Below, piece by piece: positions 46,614 to 56,953 of a stretch of 64,000 nucleotides of DNA. Every line of letters begins with the position of its first letter. Position 1 is the stretch's first letter. The stretch comes from Naganishia liquefaciens (taxonomy: Eukaryota > Basidiomycota > Tremellomycetes > Filobasidiales > Filobasidiaceae), in contig BLZA01000009.1 in the NCBI GenBank assembly GCA_013423385.1, positions 248,001-312,000 on the forward strand, given 5' to 3'. A program made the translations under genes and the position numbers. The notes beneath the pieces were generated by a model, which made no database searches, was not told the origin of the DNA, and worked only from the letters and a program-made list of their open reading frames with translations.

Positions 46614-48831
46614 TACCCTTGGCTCGGTCTTTGTCTAGGGGTTTTTGACAACAGTAGTAAGTCGATCGCATTCGATACCAACATGTGCAGATCCTTTATC
46701 AACGGCATCACTTGATCTAGCCAAGATCAAGATTCGCTGTCCGCGACAAAATGGAATAAGTATTCTCGCTGCCGGCAGGTCGAATCAGTATGATCAGGAT
46801 TCGCTTCCATCTCTCTAGGGAAGAGAATGGCAAGTGACAATTGTTTTATTTCAAAAAAAGAGGCTTGATCAACTAGGCTCATTACAGGCTCAAAAGACAA
46901 TCAGCGCCGCAGAAACAAATTTCTCGGAGAATGCATCCATGTAGAACCTTGCATTTTAATCGCAGAACATTGGCAACACATCACAAAGAAAGACAGACCG
47001 AAAGCGAATTTGTTCAAGCCAGTCATCTCTTCGTAGTATGGTGCACGTCGGATTTCTCGTGATGACTGTGATGTAAATTCGGTTTTTCGGAAGCGTCATC
47101 AGAGTGTGGCGAATTGCAAGCGTCGCTGATCATCTTTGTCATACGTCAATCCTGCTTGTCTTCCGATTCCTTTGTCTCTCCTCGCCAAGCGGAATGCTTG
47201 TGGTCGACAATAAGCGAACATTCCGTGTCGAAGGTGCATTCCTCGTTCGGCCATTTTAAATACGGACGAGACTGTTAACAATACCGCGCTGCCTTCGTAG
47301 AGCGAAATTGACGTCGTCATAACAGTCAAGTAGCAGATGACAGTTTCAAGCTAATTGATGTGTCTGTCTTTCACATCTGTCGCCATCTCCCTAAGCAATC
47401 GGCTCAATCCAAAAGAATCTGCACGGGTCTATATCCACTGCGGTCAATAGACCTATCGGTGTTGGCGCTTTTTTCGCAAGGAAGAGCTGAGAGTGGCTGA
47501 TTATGAGGATTTATGCATCTCAGATTGGTTTAGATACAATGGATGCAAGCAGGTAATTCAAGGGTGAACGAAAGATTATTTGAACAGAAAACAGCTGAAA
47601 TAACAGTTTCGAATATTGAAATCTTGATTGGCCCAGTCATACTAGAGATGGCCTAAGTATCTTGCTTGAAGACTAGCCGCTTCGTTGTAATCGGCAAGCT
47701 TGAGTATGTTTCCATATCGCGCGCTCAGACGAGCGCTGCGGGTCCAGAGCATATTCCAGACCCCGAGCAAAGCCTTAGATTGGATGGAAAGTGACTGTCA
47801 ATACACTTTAAAAAAGGATGTGCACAAACTGCAATCTGGCTGCACTTGACTGAATCATCTTATCTTCTTCATTATCGGAAGAGCGCAAAGTAACTAACTA
47901 CTCGTGATGTTGAAAAGCACGAAGGTCACTTCACAATTGATGAAAATATAGAGAATGAATTCAGAACGATGTAAGTACGTTCTACAACAGGTAAAAGATA
48001 GACATAGCTCTAAAATTCTAATTTTGACCCTGCTCATATATATGTATGTCTCTGCGAGTTTTCGTACGAATACACTTCGTCGGGGCAATCGATATGAAGC
48101 GAATTCGAAGTGGGTGCTTTAGCGAAGCATATTAAAATGAGGTATTGGCTGAGATAACGAAACATAGCCAGATCGGATAACTCGCCCGTTCTTTCTCATC
48201 TTCACTGGCATTCTGTCTGGTATAGGAATGTATAGCTTTGAACGGATCTTGGCCTTAGCTTTATTTGTATCTTTGTCTCTGTGACGATTCGCGATCTCTC
48301 TTGAATCAGTCACATTGGGAATCAATGCTTCAGCTCAATCGGCCACGTTAGCTGGCTTTGGTGTGAACGCCGATCAAGCATGCGCCTCGCGCATTCGAAT
48401 ATAACCTTTGCCGCTGACTTAGCCCCCACAAACGCTCAGTGGACAAATCGCCCGGAGCGATGTACGAACTTTCGCTTACTCTCAACTGCAATAGCCTGAT
48501 CTTTGGTAATGAAGCGACTTGTCTTTTTTTTCAGGCTTTGCAAGCAGATGTAATCTTAAGGTGCGCAAGCTCGATGTGGCATCGTCCAGTTCAATCAGCA
48601 AAAATACGATTTTGTCTCGATTTTGGTCAACGCAAGCATACTATATTTGTCGGAAATCAACGACTTTGCACACCACGTCACTTTTAGAGGACACGTAAAT
48701 TCTTTGCGCCTCAATCGCGCTTCTGGTGAATGGTTTGTCAATATGTCATCTCACTGTGCTCGATTCATCTTGCAGCAATATATAAACTCTTTTTATTTAG
48801 ATTCCCCCTTTGTACGAACGCCTAAAAGATC

Positions 48832-48923
48832 AGACATTTCTACTCTGATTCTTTTAGGTGAGTTCTTCATTAACTAGGAGTGACCTTTAATATTCATTAG
48901 ACATTTCTACTCTGATTCTTTTA
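48832..48923. repeat. 25-bp direct repeat pair
   Basis: The same 25 bases, beginning AGACATTTCTACTCTGATTC, occur at 48832-48856 and 48899-48923. The 67-bp period could be a local duplication or slippage scar. Confidence 0.85.
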
Positions 48924-49674
48924 ATATTCGAAATTTAAAGTTTGCTCAGACACAAATGACCTATCAGCCGCTCATGATGCGCATGACAACACTTTTACAA
49001 GAAATATAAAAGGTATCCAAGATGAAAAATAGACTTCAGCTCTGCTTTGATTAGCATGGCGTTATTCTATGTCACTTATACTTAAGAAATGAAACTACAC
49101 TTCTTCGTTAAAGTGATTCTGGCATGTCATCTCCGAAGGAATCAAGTACATGATGGATGAATTGATTGAACGATGCGTGACCTGTATCGTCACGTTTTAT
49201 CTCGCATCAGGAATCGAGGTTTTACTTGCTCGCATTGAGTGTCGTCACTGCTTCGTAATCGACCTTGATCTCAGCGGCGCACAACGTCACTAGGGACTTT
49301 GCTGCTAGAACGCAGCTTTTAGCCACTAAATTCGCGTACGCAGCGACAAAATCAAAGCCCAGATTCTTGATCCGAGCTTGAGGTGTGGTCCAAGCAGAGA
49401 GGTTTCTCGCGATTCCGACTCGCAGATGTTGAGTTTGATCACTTCAGATATGCAGACTGTATCTGGCGAATAGTCACTTCAAACCTCATTCGGCATAAAG
49501 TTGTCTCTTTTTGCACTCGAGGCATACGTCGATCTTTCGCGTTGTGGGAAGTTGGAATGGGCAACTCAGCAAATCAACTCAGCAAATCAGAGCGGTCTCA
49601 GTGAAGTCTTTGGAGAGCAAGGTATATAAATTAGGAAATTCGAGAGACAAAGAGAAGATACTGCAGATAGCATG

Positions 49675-49746
49675 CGTCAAGTTAATTTGCCGCGTCAAGC
49701 TGATCCGTCGCGCCAAGCTGGTCCGCCACGTTGAGCTGTCCGCCAC
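49675..49746 (+). repeat. Degenerate 18-bp tandem repeat, about four units
   Basis: Units related to CGCGTCAAGCTGATCCGT follow each other (CGCGCCAAGCTGGTCCGC, CACGTTGAGCTGTCCGCC, with a first diverged unit before them). Read in frame 49511-49864 they give the hexapeptide pattern R-V-K-L-I-R. The surrounding 117-codon frame is otherwise featureless. Confidence 0.7.
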
Positions 49747-52700
49747 TATGTGGCGACTGTTTGAGATGATCGGCCCAAGAAAGCTCGCAAAATCCGAAGA
49801 CGACCTCAGTATATATTCTGGCCAGCAAAAAGTTCTGACATGTATGCACAAGGAAAAGGGCTAGCAATATAAGCCTTCTCAAGCCATTGAAGCCATTACC
49901 AACCAATCAATGCCTCTGATTTTCACTGGCTGTGTCTGTACTCACCTATCACGTCCCACCTTCAATTCTTAGGTGCGTTGAAATCGACGATATTCAAAGA
50001 TAAGGCTACCAATAGATACATTTTGCGCTGGAGGGAGACTCTCGGAACCAAGCGCGGTCGCGCTATCACGCCTAAGTCAGCTCAACAAGTTGTTCTTGGG
50101 GACTTCGTTTCGACACCATCTTTCGAATATGAAGATGCGTGATCAATGACAAACGAGCGATTTTATGAATTGCTACAGATGTTGAATAATATATGCATCA
50201 GGCTCGTACGCCAACGCGACATCTGTTCCCTTTGCGAAACCGTACTCAACATTCTTGGGGGATTCATGCGAGGAATACTCTTGCGCTTGCCTTCCGTGTA
50301 CCATAAAGATTGGTCTAGCTGAAGAGTAAGGCAGACCGAGCGTCTGAAGTTCCTTTAATGCAGTGGCCGGTACGACAAAATTCAAGCCGCATTTCAATCT
50401 GAACGGTCTCCGCGCAATTCCAATCAGAACGGCTTCCGCGTACTTCAAGCCACAGTCCCAACATCTTCGAGCATGGGAGAGACATTATCTTGATGAGAAG
50501 AGATTTCTGAATGCGTCCCTCTCCCACCCAAAAGACAACCCAAAAGATACGCACGGGTGATCTCGACTGAAAATCGATTTTCTTTCGTCTATTTTGTAAA
50601 ACAGGTGTCAGTCTGAAATGTTAAAACAACAATTAAATGCCCAGAACAGCGCGACATGCACATGCAAGAATATCTAGGCTACCCACCGAAACTTGAGGTT
50701 TTCTTAGCTACAAAAGAATCTGTCAGACCATGTCGATGTCCTGCCATTTCAAGCTCAACCCGATGCGATTCGCATTCATGGAAGATCTACTTATAACGAC
50801 TCATGACAGGTTCGTTCTTTGAGTGAGAATTAAACAAGTGACTTCAACTCAATCCGAAGCACTTCATCGATCTGAGTCACCTTAGTCCAGTTCAATCAGG
50901 TCGAGAGCGGTTCGTTTGGTGAACCCGGTTGAAGTTCTGCAGTGCCTGATTCCATCGAACAATTTACATCTTTTCAAGCGATAGATTTTCAGTTCAGTCC
51001 GTCCATGTCTGTCTGTCGCATCTATCTGGAAACAATTTGAGACCTCGCAGCTCGATGTACAGCAATTCTTCGGGGGCGCGAAATTCGAACAGAAAAAGCG
51101 ACTTCAGACGAAAACGGTATGCTGCTTCGGGCTTGGCAGTTCGACATACATAGCGCAAAATTGGTCACGTTTCCATATGAGAGCAAGTCAGGGCATTTTG
51201 TACCCTCATACAGTTCTCGGGAGCAAATTGGAGAAGTCCGTCAAGCACCATGACCGAAGCAGATGGGTTCATCGCATCAGATATTGACCGAAGTTCCGTT
51301 TCGCATTCCACCGCGGAGCCATGAGAGGGAATGTTTCTCGTAGGATTGTCGAACTTTCAAACAAGTGGACATTGCTGATCAAGGCAATTGCCCACACCAT
51401 AAAATCTTGTCTTGCGCACTATCTGCCAAGGCAGCACTGTCTTCCAGTGACATTCAGAGAGGAACAGGGACATTCACCGACCAGTGCTATTGAAGAGCTG
51501 CAAGTCACATCTCCGTAGCGATTGGTAAAATGAAGTATTACTCCGGTCGGACTTGCTATCGTCATATTTTGATATATCCTGGAATCGCAACAGATGATCA
51601 ACTCCCATTGCATTGCCATCCGCCTGGCGGGGCCAGTTCCTTTCGCGGGTCAACTCACTTTACAAAATCGAGCATCCCGCATGAATGCTGATTGGATACA
51701 GGTGCCGTTGACCACAACGATTCTCGTAGAGGTTAAGACCATATCAGCTGGTATGGCGTCAACTAGTAAATCAGCACCGACTCCTTCGGTTCTCGAGGTC
51801 TTATGTCCTGCGCTTTGCGAAATCTGTCCTGTATATTGGAGCATGATCCCAACGGGTTTGTCCAGAGATCGCAGTTCGCCAGGTCTGACTTGTTGACTAC
51901 ATCTTGATAACCTGTAAGGTTCACTGAAATGACAATCAAATCGAGAAAGCTATGCCTAAGCAGTTCCACAGGCCCGTTCTACTAGCCGAGATGGATCGAG
52001 ACACCCGCAGCAACAAGACATCATGAGTCAACTCTCGAGCCGTTCAACCTGAAACTGCCCTGTCACTTTAGTCGCAACGCTCAGACCACCTTCATGAGGT
52101 TTATCGAGCAAGGTCGGTTCATAAAGTCAAAGTCAAACTTCCGCAGTCCCCTTGCCGTCTGCACAATTTGGGGATGTCCGGTACCAATGGCCGGACCAGA
52201 CATACTTAGCTGCGGTACATCGGGAAATGATATATGTGTCCTGCGTGCAAGTGCGCGGGACATCCATTCTCGCCGAGACGCCACAGCTAGTCAAACACAG
52301 GATTGCGCCTCTTGGGCTCATTTAAAACTCAATGATGGCAATTCCCAAGGTGACGAAAACGCACTCATGACATGACGATAGGTATTGAGGGCCCCAAAAT
52401 GGGGGGGCAGTGATCTATCATACGAAACTTTACAATGTACTACTGCCGAGTGCAGGGGCTCTATTCTCCTGACCCCTTGACGCAACCCGTCGACGTAGTT
52501 GACGGGATGCAGGCCTTAGAAGCGCCCTGGCTTACCTTGGTCGGAGATGCTTTGACAAAGAAGTCTTCTGTATCATCCGCATTGCGACGTATGCCTTACG
52601 TACCCTACAGGATCAAGTTTGCATGCACACGCGCCGTAGATCATTGTTGGATGCTGGCTGCAACTTGAGACCGAAATCAATGATTTACCGTGCCCCCAAA

Positions 52701-53575
52701 GTCCCGACGGATAGCAAGGGTGCAACCAGAATGTACAAGAAGCACACATATCGCCGTATCCATCTGCGCGCATCTCTGCGCGGATCTCTATCAAAATCAG
52801 CTCAGACTCGCGCTCGCATGCGGCATTCGACCGACGTCCACAAATCCGCCGGAAAGCTGCAATAACATCTGGTGCAAACTAATCAAACAGCCACGGAAGT
52901 AGTCCGCTGCGGCAGCGTAATGCGCCGTCTCGTACTTCAAGCAGCATTGGTCCCCTTTGACGCCCTAAAATGCGACTTGGGCCACCGCGACCTCTCAGCT
53001 TTCCCGGGCATCATCCCTGTATTCTCTCAGCCTTGTCCACTTTCGTCTTCGTACCCAGCCCGCCCATCCGACCTTGTTGACATGGGCATGCCAACCGCCG
53101 CTTTTGAAGATCCAATTGTATTCCCAGCCATGTTCGTCTGTACGACCGTCCGTCTGCATGGCAACCGACCACTCTGAAGTCCAGCGCCAGGCTGGAGAGG
53201 GCAATTGGAACGATGACGGGGTGAAAGGTGTATCTTGCACAAAGACAGTTGAGCTATTGCAATTCTATCAGGGCTGCGTTCCAAACCTCGAATTCTTGCT
53301 GCTTCAACTTACGGCTCGGGAACCGCCTTGTCGTCGAAGCGATGCGTCTTGGAATGCCAATGACGGCTGCGACTCCGTGATGTGACATGGCGCGGTGGAT
53401 TTTCCGCTGCAGCTTGGATGGTGGTCGGTTGAATCGAGGTAAAGCTGACTTGAGCATTGACCAAGCTCCAGGCAGCTGGATCAAAAAAGGGGAACAGCGT
53501 CATGGGCGAAAAATATGGTATCCCGCGAAACAGAATTCTGCAATGATCGAGGTTACGAGTCATCAGGTGTGCTCT

Positions 53576-54301
53576 TCACGATCGTCCGTGCACGACATCG
53601 GACTTGCCCCCTTTGATTTTCGTAGAGTACTGCAAGCGGATCTTAGGATCGTGCCGGGCAGCTTTGACGACGGCACCAAACATACCATCTCTGACTTGTA
53701 CAGCTTCTTCGTGAATCATGTCGGCGAGTTGTCTCTCGGCTCGATGTCTCTCTGCGACATCTTCCGCAAACACGTCTATGGGCTGGACGACCGGTAGAGT
53801 ATCAACCGGTGACGGTTGTTCGGCTGTGGCCGCAGACGTGAAAGATGGTGCGACGAGGATCTTGACGGGCGAGGTTGGGCCCACAACGTTTGACGAGCGG
53901 GTATCCTGCCGTCGGGGCGATTGATCGATGCGGTCATCTTGCGGATTGTCCGGGTACGGAGCGGCGGCGTCACCGGATCCCGTACTGGAGCGTCGTCTTG
54001 CACGACGATGAAGGAGGGACCGATGCCTGCTCTTGCGCCGCAGGCTATCTTGCCCCGACTGGGGAAAGTCTTGGTCCAAACTGGATGTGCGCAGCAGAGG
54101 TGCGACGGACGTCTGCGCGGGCGAGCGCTGCACTTCTGGCGTGTCGAGGTGCGAGACAGAGGAGGAGTGCGAGGGAATGCTGGCGAGAGCCGCCGTGTGC
54201 TGCATCAAGGGCGACAGATGGGGCGACTGGTCGACGGGGGGAGCCGTGGGCGAGGAGAAGGAGGAGAAGGAGGAGGAGGGAGGAGGAGGGAGGCTCTCCA
54301 T
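53576..54301 (-). CDS. Ser/Pro-rich protein of unknown function
   Basis: An uninterrupted 241-codon frame from ATG 54301 (MESLPPPPSSSFSSFSSP). The first half is low-complexity Ser/Pro with basic runs (RRKSRHRSLLHRRARRR). The second half is more ordered: PVDTLPVVQPIDVFAEDVAE, then RHRAERQLADMIHEEAVQVR and DGMFGAVVKAARHDPKIRLQ, likely helical and probably the conserved part. It ends HGRS at 53576. I know no family for it. The start overlaps a GGA/TCC-rich tract that encodes the Ser run. G+C-ending codons match the genes to its right, supporting a real gene. Divergent with GET1. Confidence 0.6.
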   Translation of the reverse strand: MESLPPPPSSSFSSFSSPTAPPVDQSPHLSPLMQHTAALASIPSHSSSVSHLDTPEVQRSPAQTSVAPLLRTSSLDQDFPQSGQDSLRRKSRHRSLLHRRARRRSSTGSGDAAAPYPDNPQDDRIDQSPRRQDTRSSNVVGPTSPVKILVAPSFTSAATAEQPSPVDTLPVVQPIDVFAEDVAERHRAERQLADMIHEEAVQVRDGMFGAVVKAARHDPKIRLQYSTKIKGGKSDVVHGRS

Positions 54302-54500
54302 GATGGGCCGCCGGCATGAGTCACGCCACGGTGCGCCCCGCCCCGCGCTGGCTTGGAGGGGGAAGCGGGGGAGGGGGGTTTGTGCGTTGAGCCATGTTCA
54401 CCCTCTCTTCCCTGGACTATGATTATAGTCCTTGCCCGTCGCCCCGTCTCATCCCCCTCCCCCACACTCACACACACACCCACACACGCGCGCGCCTCGC
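54302..54500. promoter_or_regulatory. Short bidirectional promoter with a CA/CG dinucleotide tract
   Basis: 200 bp between divergent starts. A run of CACACACA ending in CGCGCGCG lies at about 54463-54495, immediately before the GET1 ATG. Confidence 0.45.
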
Positions 54501-55391
54501 ATGCAGCTCGCCCTGCGCATCCTCGCCGTCGTGCTGCTCGGCAGCGTCCTCAGCTGGATCGGTAGGCCCGCCCTCGCATCCCGGGTGAGTCGAGGACCGT
54601 CCGCGGGTCGTGCGCGTACAGCCGCTCATGCGAGGTTGTTTTTCACGCGTAGGCGTTTGCGCTCTATGCATCGCTAGTCCTCAAGCCCACTCGGGCACGG
54701 CAGCGTGAGATTCAGCGTCAGCTTGGTGCCAGCAAGGCGGAATTGCGGGCGACCAGCAGGCAAGAGCAATTCACAGAATGGTCGAGATTGAGGAAACAGG
54801 TCGACAGGGACTCGGTGGATCTGGAAACGACGAGTGCGCGCCGCCCAAGCCCCTTTCCCCGGCCCCGAACCTGACAATTCTAATTTGCGCTGCGACAGAG
54901 ACCGCTCTTGCATCGCATCGTGCGCGCTTTGACCAAGTGTTTTCTGCCCTGTTTTTCGCCGTCACCTCTGGTGCCCAATGGGGGATTGTGTGGTGGTACC
55001 GCCGTCAGCCCGTGGTATGGATGCCCGCAGGCTGGATGCCCGCCTATGCCGAGTCGCTCTTGAATGTCGGTGGTGCGCCAAAGGGTATGTCGCATGGGAT
55101 GGCAGCCCGTTTGCAGAACCATACTCATGCATGACTTTCTTTCACGAAACAGGCGCCGTGTCCGTGACGATTTGGTCAATCGTCTGCAAAAGGGTGATCG
55201 ACCTGTTCAGAGAAATAGTGATACAATGGGTCGCCGGGCCACTGCTGAGCCAAGTCGATACTTGGCGCACCGACAAGCGTGAGTGAGGTTTCTTCCATCA
55301 GTCCTTGCCTGGCCGTCCGGCATGAGGTTGACGTCGTCAATGTGTGTGTGTGTGTCTCTCAGAACCCGAGCTCGTACAGGAACTCGATTAG
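54501..55391 (+). CDS. GET1: GET complex subunit Get1 (WRB/CHD5 family)
   Basis: ER-membrane receptor for Get3, which delivers tail-anchored proteins. ATG 54501 begins a hydrophobic helix (MQLALRILAVVLLGSVLSWI). The next exon gives ALYASLVLKPTRARQREIQR and LGASKAELRATSRQEQFTEW-SRLRKQVDRD, the cytosolic coiled coil that contacts Get3. Then FDQVFSALFFAVTSGAQWGI-VWWYRRQPVVWMPAGW and, after another intron, GAVSVTIWSIVCKRVIDLF form the last two membrane helices. If the final GTGAGT (after 55278) is spliced to the AG at 55362 the protein ends QPELVQELD at 55391; unspliced it stops at 55286. Spacing and motif order fit the family. Confidence 0.88.
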
Positions 55392-55769
55392 ACTCGGTCA
55401 TCATGACCGGTAGGAATCTTGAGCATTTTCGTTTCCCCCGCGTCGAATAGATGATTCCGAAATCATTGATTGTCAAACCGTGTATTGGCAAAACACTTAT
55501 TCATAGAGTGTGTCGTTTGGCTCCTTTGGCCGAGCATTGTCGGGCTTTTGGTTCCCATGACATTCTCGGACATATTCTCTTTTTCGCCATGCATGCGGAA
55601 ACTCTGGCTATGCAATACAACGATGAGCTGTACATGATTGATGCGCATCGCATGACGTTTCTCTTCTCCTCTTTGGAAATGAGGCCGTTTGCGAGATTGG
55701 AATTGGACGGCCGGCGCGAGCGACGACGGGCTCCACTTACCTTTGCTTGCCATGGGTGTCGCGCCCATT
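55392..55769. other. Convergent 3' region, GET1 / THO1-like gene
   Basis: About 380 bp. A plus-strand frame of 147 codons (55451-55894) overlaps the end of the next gene in antisense and has no family character. Nothing else is seen. Confidence 0.35.
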
Positions 55770-56629
55770 CAGGCCTTGGCCTTTTTCTCGGCCTGGTCGA
55801 ATCTGGGTCAGAGCTGTACGTGCGGCGGCTGTGGCCGACTATCGACTTCTTACCGGCTCTTCTTGCTCGAGCGGAATGCTGGATTGACGCTTGAGTCCCG
55901 CGGCAGACGCCTCACTGCTCGGCTGCGCCGGCTGCACCTTGAACCTCTCTTGCCGTGCCTTTTTCTTTTCCTCGTCGATCCGTGCACGTTCGGCAGCGGC
56001 GCTGAAGAAGAAGACGGATTTCAAGGTCAACTCCTGGCAGAAGACGAAGCGACGGGCGGGCTAGTATACTCACGGATCGACTGCCGCCGCAGATGGAGGA
56101 GACGGCTCTGTTGCCGACGTCGTCTCCGTTTGGCCCGGGAGAGGTCCAAACTTTGCTCGACGCCTGGCGAGGACCTCGGGATCTTCCACCGCCACGGTTG
56201 GCTTGACGGCAGTGGCAGCAGTTGTTGCGGCTTTGGGTGCGCCGTTGGCCGACGCCGATGACTTGGTCTTGGGCGGTTTGGCCGATGGGGCGGTCGGCTC
56301 TACGTACGGAACGCCAAACTTGGCCGCGCGGGCCTTGCGCTTCTCAATCTCAATATCGGCCGCAGAAGGGGCGGCTTCCGCCGCTGGATCGTTTGTGCCG
56401 GGCAAGGTGGATGCGTTTGTCGAGTCTGCAATGGCATCTGTTGATGCGGTGCCCAAGGCGGTGGAGTCCGCGCCCATCGAGTTGTCGAGCTTGACCGAGG
56501 TCACGGGTTCGGCAAGCTAGGGAACGGCGAGCAAGAGAGAAAGAGGAGTCAGCGCAAAGGGGTGTCTAAGGGTGGGTCCCGGTACGGTATACGCACGGCG
56601 ACTGGGGCAGGCGCCGCCGAGGTGTTTGG
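55770..56629 (-). CDS. THO1/SARNP-like RNA-binding protein (5' end lost in the assembly gap)
   Basis: Family linked to mRNP assembly and export with the THO/TREX machinery in the nucleus. The visible exons contain repeated short basic motifs of the type R-K-A-R-A-A-K-F-G: IEIEKRKARAAKFGVPYVEP near 56340 and DPEVLARRRAKFGPLPGQT near 56170, then ERARIDEEKKKARQERFKVQ near 55950. Such repeated A-x-R-F-G boxes are typical of Tho1/SARNP. An intron with donor GTGCGT (about 56520-56597) leads 5' to SAAPAPVA at the edge of the 108-N gap. The N-terminal SAP domain expected for the family is not visible, being in or beyond the gap. The exact C-terminus (between 55770 and 55840) depends on one unresolved splice. 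Confidence 0.6.
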
Positions 56630-56737
56630 NNNNNNNNNNNNNNNNNNNNNNNNNNNNNNNNNNNNNNNNNNNNNNNNNNNNNNNNNNNNNNNNNNNNNNN
56701 NNNNNNNNNNNNNNNNNNNNNNNNNNNNNNNNNNNNN
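56630..56737. other. Assembly gap (108 N)
   Basis: Run of N followed by a homopolymer of 12 C. The gap interrupts the 5' end of the THO1-like gene and the shared upstream region with HAP2. Frames reported across it are artefacts. Confidence 1.
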
Positions 56738-56892
56738 CCCCCCCCCCCCGGCCGCCGGCGCCCGCCCCCCGTGCGTCGACCAAAAAGTAGAGCGCGGCCC
56801 TTGGTTCTCGCCCGAGACGGGTCGAGTTTGCGCGCACAAGGACGACGACCCCTGCCTCCCCCAGCCGCGCGCAACCGCCCGCCCTTGGACCC

Positions 56893-56932
56893 CCGTCCGT
56901 CCGTCCGTCCGTCCGTCCGTCCGTCCGTCCGT
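56893..56932. repeat. (CCGT)10 microsatellite in the HAP2 leader
   Basis: Ten perfect CCGT units just before the HAP2 start codon. They lie in the transcribed leader or promoter and would read as Pro-Ser-Val-Arg repeats if translated. Confidence 0.95.
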
Positions 56933-56953
56933 TCGCCCGCACGCCCACCCGCC

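Larger units (their letters stand above)
44474..53575. other. 9-kb gene-poor, lower-G+C region
   Basis: No stretch here shows a recognisable domain or a consistent exon series. Frames are short (longest 165 codons). G+C is visibly lower than in the flanks, above all at 46.2-51.3 kb. I see several short tandem or direct duplications, listed separately, and no transposase, reverse transcriptase, long terminal repeats or tRNA genes. The first 0.5 kb (to about 45000) is likely the syntaxin promoter. The rest could be a centromere-like or heterochromatic region, or decayed genes. Confidence 0.5.

Noticed and set aside
44474-53575. Retrotransposon or LTR remnants explaining the gene-poor region
   Set aside because: I looked for long direct repeats, primer-binding-site-like ends and reverse-transcriptase or integrase motifs and saw none; only short local duplications are present.
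53875-54422. Plus-strand frames of 130-142 codons
   Set aside because: They are antisense to the Ser/Pro-rich minus-strand gene and have the Arg/Gly-rich composition of reversed G+C-rich codons.
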